Origin: Anaerolineaceae bacterium
GTDB lineage: Bacteria > Chloroflexota > Anaerolineae > Aggregatilineales > Phototrophicaceae
DNA: 64,000 nucleotides
Assembly: GCA_002699585.1 (NCBI GenBank)
Contig: PABP01000021.1
Location: forward strand, 610,875-674,874
Direction: 5' to 3'
Numbering within the stretch: the stretch's first letter is position 1; each line of letters opens with the position of its first letter. The notes beneath the pieces were generated by a model. It worked only from the letters and a program-made list of their open reading frames with translations. It made no database searches and was not told the origin of the DNA. This document shows, one piece after another, positions 7,446 to 16,979 of the stretch. Both the position numbers and the translations under genes were made by a program.

Positions 7446-8851
7446 TCATCATCGATGTCTTCATAAACGAGTTCGTCATCTTCCTCAGCCTCGTCCTCAT
7501 CAGGTGAAGCGGAGAAAATGGGTACAACGGGACTGCTACCTGCCGTTGGGCGTCCTGCGGTTGGCCGTGTTGCAAATGGGTTCACAGGTTGTGTCGACGT
7601 GGGTGCTTTTTCATCTTCCTCATTGCCATCATCGGTATTGTCATCCTCATCATCTAAATCAGGCTCATCACTAACCGACGTCGTTAATGGCACCGCACGA
7701 GCACTCGTAGATTCTGGTACATCATCCTCGTCCTTGCCATCTTCCGCTGGCAAGGCATTTCGTCCACCTGGCAGCGATAGGGTCGAGGGTCGGGTTGTCC
7801 GTTGTGGCTGCTCCGACTGTCGCGAGATCGTGCTTGCGCCTAGCCGCGGATTAACTTCACCGCTTTCTAGTTCATCAACATCTGTCTCGTCGTCGGGTTC
7901 GTCAATATCCAGCAGCCTTGGCTGTGCCCCAATTATCGGTTCGTCACCGGGCGCGCCGGGAACAGGCAAGGTGAGGTGATAGATGCTCGGGATAATGGCG
8001 TCTTGTTCGGCTTTCGCCCGCCGACGAGCCTGTGCCGCCCGCTGACGTTCGCGCTCCCGATCACGCGCTTCGATGGCTTCCACCCGTGTCATAGTAATCA
8101 TCTTGCCACGCCGGAACGTTGCGCTGCGGCCCGTGACGCGCTCAACCACATACTCGATGCCGCCCAGTGCCAGCACCATCACCACGTTGACACCGATAAT
8201 CAGTACCAATGTGCCTTCGATCACGCTCATGGATGTCGTAATTGGCATGGAAAGGGCAGCGAAAATGGCATTCCCAATACCCAGGATCACCAGAATAGCC
8301 GCCGCCACAGCAAGCGAAGCAATGATCGCCCGCCAACCTTGAAGATCTTTGGGCAAATGCGGGAACATGGTATTGCTAATCGTGAAGAGGATATAGAACC
8401 ACAACCAGAAATCGGGTGTGCCCAACAACTGAGAAAACCCAGCACTGACGTCATTCAGGTCGCCACTGCTGATCGTCGTCATGAAGCCCGCTATATCGAA
8501 GATATGTGTGGCCATCAACCAGACGATGACAAGGCCACTGATGAGGGGCGCAGCCGAGATAATGGCTTTTTGGATGCGACCTGTGCGACGGGCAAGCTGC
8601 ACAAAATTCAAATGCAGTTCACCAACTTCTTGCCTCTCAGGCCATTTGATTGACCTTTCTGCCCGGACATCCAGCAGGCCAGCTACCAACCAGTAGATGA
8701 CCTCATGCAAGATGATGCCGGGCAGAAAGAACGTATAGTAGAGAATAGTCGTTGTTTCGTAGTTCTGGGTTAGCAGCCAGCCCACTTTAAAGATGTGCTG
8801 ATGTAACCAACGCTCAATCCGCCGGAAAACAATGAATAGTCCCGCGATCAA
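7379..8851 (-). CDS. Membrane protein with long acidic, disordered C-terminal half
   Basis: The protein has about 490 residues. The N-terminal 240 or so hold several membrane segments, with HEVIYWLVAGLL in the second. This resembles an HExxH start but lacks the second histidine. A charged stretch (REREREQ-like, rich in Arg, Ala and Glu) follows, then about 190 residues that are low in complexity and very rich in Asp and Glu up to the end. No family could be named; membrane proteins of similar N-terminal type are seen in Chloroflexota as hypothetical proteins (inference). The start is unsure: TTG 8851 is used, and the frame is closed by a stop just upstream near the end of tpiA. It is the last gene of the tpiA run. 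Confidence 0.75.
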   Translation of the reverse strand: MIAGLFIVFRRIERWLHQHIFKVGWLLTQNYETTTILYYTFFLPGIILHEVIYWLVAGLLDVRAERSIKWPERQEVGELHLNFVQLARRTGRIQKAIISAAPLISGLVIVWLMATHIFDIAGFMTTISSGDLNDVSAGFSQLLGTPDFWLWFYILFTISNTMFPHLPKDLQGWRAIIASLAVAAAILVILGIGNAIFAALSMPITTSMSVIEGTLVLIIGVNVVMVLALGGIEYVVERVTGRSATFRRGKMITMTRVEAIEARDRERERQRAAQARRRAKAEQDAIIPSIYHLTLPVPGAPGDEPIIGAQPRLLDIDEPDDETDVDELESGEVNPRLGASTISRQSEQPQRTTRPSTLSLPGGRNALPAEDGKDEDDVPESTSARAVPLTTSVSDEPDLDDEDDNTDDGNEEDEKAPTSTQPVNPFATRPTAGRPTAGSSPVVPIFSASPDEDEAEEDDELVYEDIDDDYEIDDEEDEVDEDDAVPDEPF

Positions 8852-8886
8852 TGCGCCTTGCAGTAAGAGCGTTAAGCCTTCCAGGA

Positions 8887-9657
8887 CTAACTACCTTTTA
8901 CCTCAGCGGCAATACGGACCAGATCAGTGAATGCATCCACTTTGAGGGAAGCACCACCCACCAGCGCGCCATCGACATCCGGCTGTGACATATATTCTTC
9001 CATGTTATTGGGTTTGACGCTGCCACCATACTGGATACGTACCTGCTGGGCAACTGCATCGCCGTATAGGTCAATCAGTACTGAACGAATCGTGCCGCCG
9101 ATGATATTCTGGGCAATTTCACCGCTGGCGCTTTTACCTGTACCAATTGCCCAGATCGGTTCATAGGCGATGACAACTTTGGGCATATCTTCCGCCGGAA
9201 TGCCATCCAATGCAGCCCGAACCTGCCCACCAACGAATGAAGTGGTTTCACCAGCTTCATTTTGTTCCAGGCTTTCACCAACAGCGATGATAGGCTTGAT
9301 ACCATGTGCCAGGGCAGCTTTTGCCTTCTTGTTGACCTTCTCGTCGGTTTCATTCAAGTAAGCACGGCACTCAGAGTGGCCGATAATGGCATACTCGACC
9401 AAATCCTGGATCATCACCGGGGCGACTTCTGACGTGTATGCGCCGCTATCTTCCCAATGCACATTTTGTGAACTCACGGCGATTTCGGTATTGGCCAGAA
9501 CGCTGGATACGGCTGCCAGTGAAACAAACGTTGGGGCAACCACGCGTTCAACCGTTGAATAGGGAGCTAACGCCTTGGCTAGTTCCTCGACAAATGCAAC
9601 TGATTCTGGCAACGTTTTGTTCATCTTCCAGTTACCAGCAATAATTGGTGTTCTCAT
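8887..9657 (-). CDS. tpiA: Triosephosphate isomerase
   Basis: This cytosolic enzyme interconverts dihydroxyacetone phosphate and glyceraldehyde 3-phosphate. The 256-residue TIM barrel has AGNWKMNK (catalytic Lys11), IIGHSECR (His94), AYEPIWAIGTG (Glu166) and the YGGSV phosphate loop. The start ATG overlaps the stop of the upstream Ser/Thr kinase gene by four bases (ATGA), so translation is coupled. gap and pgk lie about 3 and 4 kb upstream on the same strand. Confidence 0.98.
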   Translation of the reverse strand: MRTPIIAGNWKMNKTLPESVAFVEELAKALAPYSTVERVVAPTFVSLAAVSSVLANTEIAVSSQNVHWEDSGAYTSEVAPVMIQDLVEYAIIGHSECRAYLNETDEKVNKKAKAALAHGIKPIIAVGESLEQNEAGETTSFVGGQVRAALDGIPAEDMPKVVIAYEPIWAIGTGKSASGEIAQNIIGGTIRSVLIDLYGDAVAQQVRIQYGGSVKPNNMEEYMSQPDVDGALVGGASLKVDAFTDLVRIAAEVKGS

Positions 9658-11567
9658 GAGGTTACTTCTATCTCCTTAAGATGGGTCTCTGCCATCGTGC
9701 GCACCCATTGCGGCGCACGGACATCGTCTAGTATACCTTGCAAAACCGGAGTTGCCCGTTGGCTCTGGCCTCTCGCAATCAGTAAATCCGCTCGTAAAAG
9801 CTGTGCTTCCGCCAAATAACCTTCGCTACTGCTGAGCGATTCTATCGCGTTACCGGCCAATATATAATTACCCTCATCGATGAGCCGCAGCGCTTGTACA
9901 TAATTCACCAATGGTGAATCAAGCGTTCCCCGGATATTGACCTGCCCATCCGTTAACTCTGTTGCCAGTGATAGCAGTTCCGATGCATCAATACGATCCG
10001 TCAGTGCCACATGCTCATAAATATACTGCGTACTATAGGCATGGATAGACTGGGCAAAATCGTTATTCGGGCTAGGCTGCATCTGACTAAGCACAGCATA
10101 CAACACGGCCGATGTTACATCATTATATTGATCAGCTAGTAGGGACGCATTCGCCAGATACACGCTCTCGTCGTCCGCCGCCGACAACCCATCGCTGATG
10201 CTATCTTGAGCCTCATTTATATCGCCTTGATGCCAATTAGAGGCTGCATAAACCAGATACGATACAAAACTATCATCATCCGCTAACTGTCCCTGTGGAC
10301 TATCCAGGTCGAGTTCACGTAAATCGAGGGTAGGGAAGCCAAGATAGGTGTTCAGGCCAAAATAACTGGCTTCATTTCCACGGCTGACCACTGTTGCCCG
10401 GATGCTACCACTTTCCAGGTCAAGGTCACGTAGTTGGACCAGGTTATTCATTGCACGCAGCATCAGCATGGCGATAATCAGCATGCTGACCAATAAGCCA
10501 GCACATCCAAGTCCCTGCCAGAATCGGCGGCCATTTGATTTGCGATGCTGTTTAGTCGTGGCTGATGGCGAACCTTGGAAATCTTCTAACTCTGTAGAGA
10601 CATCAACTGTCTTGGAACCTAGAGCATGCCGTGCTGCCATTGAGCGACTGGTCTCCTCAACCGGCGCGGCTACCGCCGACACTTCCTCATATCTTGTAGC
10701 GGCTTTTTCAACTCGGCTGGGGTCAAGCGACTGCAAACTGTCTCTACGGATGGCCTGCGTCAAGTCAGCGATTAATTCATTGGCTGTGCTATAACGCTCA
10801 TCACGATTCTTAGACAGTGCCTTTACCAAAACTGTTTCGACTTCTTCTGGAATATCCGTATTGAGCGACGAGGGCAGGGGCAGCGGCGTATAGATGTGGT
10901 CATGGATGATCGCATAGGGCGTATCTCCTGTAAAAGGCACATGCCCAACCATCAACTCATACAGAACGACGCCAAACGCATACAGGTCGCTGCGCCCATC
11001 AAGGTCTTTTTCCCCACGTGCTTGTTCTGGGGAGATATAGTGTGGCGTCCCCAGCAGCATATCCACGCTCAGAGTTGACTCACCCAAATGCACCATACGC
11101 GCCAGACCAAAGTCTGTGACATAGGGTGTTTCCTGCATGTCGATAACGATATTCGAAGGCTTAATATCACGGTGCAGCACACCCCGTTCATGGGCATAGG
11201 TCATGGCATCGCCAATGGCCGTCATCAAGCGCAGAATTTCATCAAGGGGTAACGCACGCTTGAGTAAGCGCTGTTTGAGCGTTTGGCCCTCAATGTACTT
11301 CATCACTAGGTACGGATTGCCTTCGTGCTGACTGTAGTCATAAACAGGCACGATGTGCGGATGTTCCAGGCTAGCGACAATGCGTGCTTCACGCTCAAAT
11401 CGAGCGACAAAATGCGCGTCATCGCGATAGTCCTGGAGCATAATTTTGATAGCCACGTCACGATCAAGTTGCGTATGGTAGGCACGGTAAACTGTCGCCA
11501 TACCACCCTGGCCGACCAATTGTTTGATCGTATAGGGGCCAACGAGATCGCCTTCGTGCAGGAGCAT
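9654..11567 (-). CDS. Transmembrane Ser/Thr protein kinase (Hanks type)
   Basis: The 637-residue protein has a complete PknB-like catalytic domain: glycine loop GQGGMATVY, Lys41 in VAIKIM, HRDIKPSN with Asp134, DFG 152-154 and SPEQARGE in the activation segment. A juxtamembrane linker (about 275-348) is followed by one membrane span (about 350-373). The remaining 260 residues, predicted outside the cell, are helical and rich in Ala, Leu and Ser, perhaps TPR-like; no PASTA repeats are seen. It should sense an envelope signal and phosphorylate cytosolic targets. It sits between an ABC-type ATPase gene and tpiA, with a four-base overlap to tpiA, so a link to central metabolism is possible. Confidence 0.93.
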   Translation of the reverse strand: MLLHEGDLVGPYTIKQLVGQGGMATVYRAYHTQLDRDVAIKIMLQDYRDDAHFVARFEREARIVASLEHPHIVPVYDYSQHEGNPYLVMKYIEGQTLKQRLLKRALPLDEILRLMTAIGDAMTYAHERGVLHRDIKPSNIVIDMQETPYVTDFGLARMVHLGESTLSVDMLLGTPHYISPEQARGEKDLDGRSDLYAFGVVLYELMVGHVPFTGDTPYAIIHDHIYTPLPLPSSLNTDIPEEVETVLVKALSKNRDERYSTANELIADLTQAIRRDSLQSLDPSRVEKAATRYEEVSAVAAPVEETSRSMAARHALGSKTVDVSTELEDFQGSPSATTKQHRKSNGRRFWQGLGCAGLLVSMLIIAMLMLRAMNNLVQLRDLDLESGSIRATVVSRGNEASYFGLNTYLGFPTLDLRELDLDSPQGQLADDDSFVSYLVYAASNWHQGDINEAQDSISDGLSAADDESVYLANASLLADQYNDVTSAVLYAVLSQMQPSPNNDFAQSIHAYSTQYIYEHVALTDRIDASELLSLATELTDGQVNIRGTLDSPLVNYVQALRLIDEGNYILAGNAIESLSSSEGYLAEAQLLRADLLIARGQSQRATPVLQGILDDVRAPQWVRTMAETHLKEIEVTS

Positions 11568-11716
11568 TGTCTTCTCCGGTGATTGTCCACTAAGTAAAAT
11601 CTATACGCCAAAACAAGCCGTTTTGTCGTGTTAGGTCATTCCAAAGGCATTATAGTCTTAAACGCAAAGAGGGAAATTGTCGCTTTATCTACGTTCAGGG
11701 TGTAAAAGCGCGTTTA

Positions 11717-12517
11717 CTACTGGACAAGATGGCGCAAATAGGCATCCGGGTTCTCCAAAAACGAGCGCATTACACTTACAGTCTCAATATCATCGTAGGC
11801 GATTGGTTCAAGTTTTGGGCCATCGCAGGAGAGTATTTCCGCTCCCGGGTACGCCATGAGGATCGGCGAATGTGTGGCAATGATAAATTGCGCATTCTGT
11901 TGAATGGCCATGCTCATCAGTGAAATCAGCGACAATTGCCGATTGGGGGATAAAGGTGCTTCCGGCTCATCGATGATGTATAAACCATCCGGCACAAACC
12001 GCGATTGGAATAGCTTGAGAAAGCTCTCTCCGTGGGACTGCGCATCCAGGCCATCCCCATAATACGATTTTAGGGTATGCAATTGTCCCGCATAAGCCAT
12101 CGATGCATAACCCTTGGCGGCTGGTTTATCTTTGTAGTCTTCTTGCGCCTGTTGCAGGTCATCGAGCAATTCAGCCCGCGTCTCATTCATGCGCTTGGCA
12201 TACCCAAAAAAGTCCTCCGACCGCATGAAGAAACCGCGTCGTGTGCGCTTATTCCAGGTCAGCTTGAGCGTATCAGCCAGCGAACGGACATGATCGAGTG
12301 ACGGATCGTGGGCCGCGTCCTGGCTGCCAATCGTAATCGAACCAACCGCAGCGGCAATCGCTTCCAGCAGGGTCGATTTACCAGAGCCATTCTCACCAAC
12401 GAGGATCGTCACACCTGACCGAAATGTCAGGTCCAGGTTTTGCACCAGTGGCAGCGAAAATGGATAGGCGTCTGAGGTGATTTTCGTTTTGAGCGCGACT
12501 GATCTTAGATGAATCAA
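11717..12517 (-). CDS. ABC/SMC-type AAA ATPase, stand-alone
   Basis: The 266-residue soluble ATPase has Walker A GENGSGKST near residue 43, a SHGESFL signature (an LSGGQ variant), Walker B LYIIDEPEAPLS and the switch histidine in IIATHSPIL. No membrane partner or nuclease lies beside it. This compact AAA_21/SMC-like type is widespread and mostly uncharacterised. Start TTG 12517 is backed by AGGTGA 5 nt upstream. It lies between pgk and the kinase gene, separated from pgk by a terminator, so it may start a new unit that runs on to tpiA. Confidence 0.85.
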   Translation of the reverse strand: MIHLRSVALKTKITSDAYPFSLPLVQNLDLTFRSGVTILVGENGSGKSTLLEAIAAAVGSITIGSQDAAHDPSLDHVRSLADTLKLTWNKRTRRGFFMRSEDFFGYAKRMNETRAELLDDLQQAQEDYKDKPAAKGYASMAYAGQLHTLKSYYGDGLDAQSHGESFLKLFQSRFVPDGLYIIDEPEAPLSPNRQLSLISLMSMAIQQNAQFIIATHSPILMAYPGAEILSCDGPKLEPIAYDDIETVSVMRSFLENPDAYLRHLVQ

Positions 12518-12569
12518 TGTCTATTCACCTGACAGCTCGTTTACAGGATGAGATACAAAAAGGGGAGAT

Positions 12570-12591
12570 GGCCCCGTCGGTTGACGGGGCC
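12570..12591 (-). terminator. Terminator downstream of pgk
   Basis: A 9-bp GC-rich stem (12570-12578 with 12583-12591) and 4-nt loop lie just after the pgk stop on the minus strand. A CCCCTTTTTG tract follows about five bases later. The gap between stem and U-run makes strength uncertain. Confidence 0.6.
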
Positions 12592-12598
12592 ACGATGA

Positions 12599-13786
12599 CT
12601 ATTTATCGTTCAGAGCGACGAGGCCTGGTAGTTCATTGCCTTCGAGTAATTCGAGGCTTGCGCCACCGCCTGTGGAAATATGCGTCATCTTATCAGCGAT
12701 GCCCGCTTGCTCAACAGCAGCCGCAGAGTCACCACCGCCGATGATGGTCGTTGCACCTTTAGCTGTCAATTCGACAAGGGCTTCAGCGACAGCATTGGTC
12801 CCCTTGGCGAAGTTCGGCATTTCGAACACGCCCATCGGGCCATTCCAGACAATCGTCTTGGCATCAGCCAGTTCAGCACGGAACTTTTCAATGGTCTTCG
12901 GGCCGATGTCCAGGGACTCCCAACCTGCTGGAACGCCAGTTTCCATAGAGTAAACCTGCGTTTCTGCATCATTGGAAAATTCGTTGGCAGCTCTGCCGTC
13001 GATGGGAACAATCAGCTTGTCGCCACCCTTAACCAGCAGATCTTTTGCCATATCAATCGCGCCAACTTCCACCAGCGAGTTGGCCATATCGACGCCCTTA
13101 GCCGCCTGGAAGGTATTGGCCATGCCGCCGCCGATAATCAGCTTGTCGCATTTGCTCAGCAGGGCTTCGATCACTTTGATCTTGTCGGATACTTTTGCAC
13201 CACCCAGGATCGCCACAAAGGGGCGCTCAGGGTTTTCAATCGTGTTCGACAGATAGGTGATTTCTTTTTCCAGCAGCAAGCCAGCAACAGCAGTCAGCTT
13301 TTCAGAAACGCCAACGTTTGAAGCGTGTGCACGGTGTGCCGTGCCAAAGGCATCATTGACGAAAATATCGCCGTTCTTGGCCATTTCAGCAGCCAACTCA
13401 GGATCATTCTTGGTTTCGCCTTTGTAGAAGCGCGTGTTCTCCAACAGGATGATGCCACTTTCTGGCAGCGCATCAATCGCTTCACGCACAGATTCGCCCA
13501 CGCAGTCATCAGCAAAAGCAACATCTTTACCGAGAAGCGTGGCCAGGGCAGGGGCAACCGGGGCTAACGAAAATTTGGCTTCCGGGCCTTCTTTCGGGCG
13601 GCCCAGATGGGACATCAAAATGATCGAGCGCGGTTTTTGTTCCAGAACATACTGGATCGTGGGCACAGCCGCACGGAGGCGTGTGTCGTCGGTGATGGTT
13701 CCATTTTCAACGGGAACGTTGAAATCGACACGCATCAGGACACGCTTGCCTGTCAAATCAACATCTCTGACTGTCAGTTTTTCCAT
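12599..13786 (-). CDS. pgk: Phosphoglycerate kinase
   Basis: This cytosolic glycolytic enzyme moves a phosphate between 1,3-bisphosphoglycerate and ADP. The 395-residue protein has the MRVDFNVP substrate loop, [31 protein letters not shown] and the C-terminal nucleotide-binding [10 protein letters not shown]. The ATG at 13786 is used because GGAG lies about 6 nt upstream and the family starts here; a longer frame to 13846 would run into the hairpin after gap. It follows gap in the usual order. Confidence 0.98.
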   Translation of the reverse strand: MEKLTVRDVDLTGKRVLMRVDFNVPVENGTITDDTRLRAAVPTIQYVLEQKPRSIILMSHLGRPKEGPEAKFSLAPVAPALATLLGKDVAFADDCVGESVREAIDALPESGIILLENTRFYKGETKNDPELAAEMAKNGDIFVNDAFGTAHRAHASNVGVSEKLTAVAGLLLEKEITYLSNTIENPERPFVAILGGAKVSDKIKVIEALLSKCDKLIIGGGMANTFQAAKGVDMANSLVEVGAIDMAKDLLVKGGDKLIVPIDGRAANEFSNDAETQVYSMETGVPAGWESLDIGPKTIEKFRAELADAKTIVWNGPMGVFEMPNFAKGTNAVAEALVELTAKGATTIIGGGDSAAAVEQAGIADKMTHISTGGGASLELLEGNELPGLVALNDK

Positions 13787-13815
13787 CTTGGACTCCATAA
13801 AGTCATACAATTTAA

Positions 13816-13844
13816 GAAGGCGAGACACAGGTGTGCTCGCCTTC
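13816..13844 (-). terminator. Hairpin between gap and pgk
   Basis: A 9-bp stem (13816-13824 with 13836-13844) has an inner ACAC/GTGT extension and is followed on the minus strand by TTAAATT. The weak U-run suggests partial termination or an mRNA processing point that sets the gap:pgk ratio. Confidence 0.5.
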
Positions 13845-13864
13845 AATCGGGTCGTGATGCTTAT

Positions 13865-14890
<1,026 letters not shown>

Positions 14891-14938
14891 TTAGTTGTAT
14901 TTATTGCGAAAAATCGCCTTTTAAGAAAGCGTCACCGC

Positions 14939-16210
14939 CTACATTATACCCATTGCTTGCTGTGGCTTAAACAAATGAGTGATAGCTCGCGCCAATTTTG
15001 ATGAGTCATGTCGCCAAGGGCGGCTCTCATCGGTTAAATCTGTGTAATAAACGTCATATCGTTGATAGATTTCGCTGTGTTTGGGCGCGGGCGGGACGTA
15101 CTGTGTGATGCCTGCATTAAGTTGAGGATAAGTATTATTTGCGATTACAGCGTGGAATGTGCCCCGTCCGACATGCTTCTCCATAGCTATAACGTGGTCA
15201 GCAACATCGTAGCCGGATGTCTCTACAGGTTGGGTCGCCACATTGCACACATAGATCTTAAAAGCATCTGTGGCCCGCAGTGCCGCAACGATCTCTGGCA
15301 CCAGCAAGTTCGGCAGAATACTGGTATATAGGCTGCCCGGACCAATTACGATCAAATCAGCATCGAGTATCGCCCGTACACTGGGCGCATAGGCTGGAAT
15401 ATGCTCAGGCTCCAATGTGACTGCGTTGACATGCCCGTCAATCTCTTCGATCTTTGATTCCCCCTTCACTTTGATGAGCCGTTCGGAGTTCGCTAGCTTT
15501 ATCTCAGCAGTTATCACCACATCCGTCAAGGTGGAGGGTAACACACGTCCTTTAATATTCAGAATACGCTGTGTTTCCACCAGGGCAACTGTCAGGCTGT
15601 TATGACCTTGGCTATCGCCGTCTGCAGTGATGTCTGCCAGGGCCGCAATCAGCAGGTTACCAAAAGAGTGCCCCTCTAGGTCCCCGGCATTAAAGCGATA
15701 CTGGAACAACTTGGTCATCAAGCTTTCGTTATCTGCCAGGGCCGCGATGTTATTTCGTAAATCACCCGGTGGCAAAATGCCCAGGTCACGCCGTAACTTG
15801 CCGCTGCTGCCACCATCGTCGGCAACTGTCACAATCGCAGTGATGTTCTCCGTATAGGCTTTTAGCCCACGTAGGGTGGCTGGCAGTCCCGTGCCGCCGC
15901 CAATCGCCACCACATTGATGCCGCGCCCATTGAGTGAGCTATTTGTTGTGATGCCTGTCTGCTCGTTTTGTGTGACGTTCGCTATGCGCCACGACATGCT
16001 GAAAAAATAAGTCAAGATGATGGTTATTATGGCTGCGATTGCAGCCAGCAGGGCGAGTAGAGGGCGGTTATCACTGGTGGAGGTTGCCAGTAACACCAGG
16101 CTCACCACCAGGATCAGGTTGGCGATGAAGAACACCCCCAACCAGATACGGCTGTCTGTCTTTCGGGCTACCCAATTGTTGAATCGCAGATTCATCACAG
16201 GTCGGAGCAT
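14939..16210 (-). CDS. YvcK/CofD-like gluconeogenesis factor with N-terminal membrane segments
   Basis: The C-terminal 320 residues carry the YvcK signature: VVAIGGGTGLPATLRGLK, VTVADDGGSSGKLRRDLG, PPGDLRNNIAAL and GHSFGNLL, followed by a GPGSLYTSILPNLL block. YvcK proteins bind UDP-GlcNAc and are needed for growth on gluconeogenic carbon sources and for normal wall synthesis in Bacillus and relatives. Unlike Bacillus YvcK, this one has two hydrophobic segments within its first 75 residues, so it is probably membrane-anchored. ATG 16210 is used; a TTG nine bases upstream is also possible. It lies directly upstream of gap and pgk, which fits a link to central carbon flow. Confidence 0.9.
   Translation of the reverse strand: MLRPVMNLRFNNWVARKTDSRIWLGVFFIANLILVVSLVLLATSTSDNRPLLALLAAIAAIITIILTYFFSMSWRIANVTQNEQTGITTNSSLNGRGINVVAIGGGTGLPATLRGLKAYTENITAIVTVADDGGSSGKLRRDLGILPPGDLRNNIAALADNESLMTKLFQYRFNAGDLEGHSFGNLLIAALADITADGDSQGHNSLTVALVETQRILNIKGRVLPSTLTDVVITAEIKLANSERLIKVKGESKIEEIDGHVNAVTLEPEHIPAYAPSVRAILDADLIVIGPGSLYTSILPNLLVPEIVAALRATDAFKIYVCNVATQPVETSGYDVADHVIAMEKHVGRGTFHAVIANNTYPQLNAGITQYVPPAPKHSEIYQRYDVYYTDLTDESRPWRHDSSKLARAITHLFKPQQAMGIM
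14943..14948 (-). promoter_or_regulatory. Candidate -10 of the gap promoter
   Basis: Minus-strand TATAAT is embedded in the last codons of the YvcK-like gene, about 71 nt before gap. A TTTAAG at 17 nt upstream is only a weak -35. Confidence 0.4.
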
Positions 16211-16247
16211 TCCCGCCAATACATCAGCACATGATAAGCCACAGTTG

Positions 16248-16979
16248 TTACAACACCTTTGATTCTACCAAATCCTGGCGATGATCTAAATGTGTACGCG
16301 CCAGCTTAGGAGCTACAAAGAGCAGAACGGCGGCCCCTAACAATGACATTCCTCCAATGAAAATGGCCGCGTCGAGCCAGAATTGCTCAGGATACAGGCG
16401 AATGAGCGTGTCGGAGTAATAAAATTGCCAGGTGCCATCTTCAAAAAACAGGCTGTGGAACAGCGCGAAAAACGTATCCCAGGCAAACAAAGCCGCAAAG
16501 ACGATGCCAACAATCGCGCCAATTGTCAGTAAACTACCCAGGCGCAGCGCGTTCAGGGGCCACACCTCACCGACTCTGATGCCAAGCCCTATTATAACAA
16601 AGTCCATAATCAGCATAATCAACGCTGCAGCGAACACCATTTGGGCAACCTGCTTGACATCGACCATGTGCGATAGCTCAAGGTCGTTGAACATGGCACA
16701 ATCGCCACTGGTTTGCGGTGGATAGCACTTGTCGCCGGGGAGTGTCAAATCTCCCAAAAATGAAATATCCTCGCCATTGAGGATATAGTCGAGCGCATAA
16801 AAACCATATGCCAGCCGGTCATCGACTGTGAAACCATAGTAATCGACTTCGAACCCAGGCCGTGTATATTCAAACTGTAAGAATACAGGCACCATTGCTA
16901 GCCGTGCGCTGCCGACTAACAACAAAAGGGGTACCGTCAGCGCAACCATCCACTTTAGAATGAACCGGATCACTGACAC
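16248..16979 (-). CDS. TIGR01906/DUF1461 family integral membrane protein
   Basis: The 243-residue protein has one N-terminal and several C-terminal membrane segments. A conserved pattern (FALFHSLFFEDGTWQF, then SDTLIRLYPEQFW) is the mark of the DUF1461 family. Members have no known activity and are often found near membrane transport genes. The GTG start at 16979 shares one base with the TAG stop of the upstream gene, so the two are translationally coupled. Confidence 0.85.
   Translation of the reverse strand: MSVIRFILKWMVALTVPLLLLVGSARLAMVPVFLQFEYTRPGFEVDYYGFTVDDRLAYGFYALDYILNGEDISFLGDLTLPGDKCYPPQTSGDCAMFNDLELSHMVDVKQVAQMVFAAALIMLIMDFVIIGLGIRVGEVWPLNALRLGSLLTIGAIVGIVFAALFAWDTFFALFHSLFFEDGTWQFYYSDTLIRLYPEQFWLDAAIFIGGMSLLGAAVLLFVAPKLARTHLDHRQDLVESKVL

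Noticed and set aside
7518..7979. Serine-rich plus-strand open frame of about 150 codons
   Set aside because: It is the antisense image of the Asp/Glu-rich tail of the 7379-8851 gene; GAN codons read as serine on the other strand.
12680..13321. Long plus-strand open frames opposite pgk, and similar ones opposite gap (13607-14149)
   Set aside because: They lie in full inside strong glycolytic genes on the other strand, show no family motif or ribosome binding site, and are explained by the codon pattern of the real genes.
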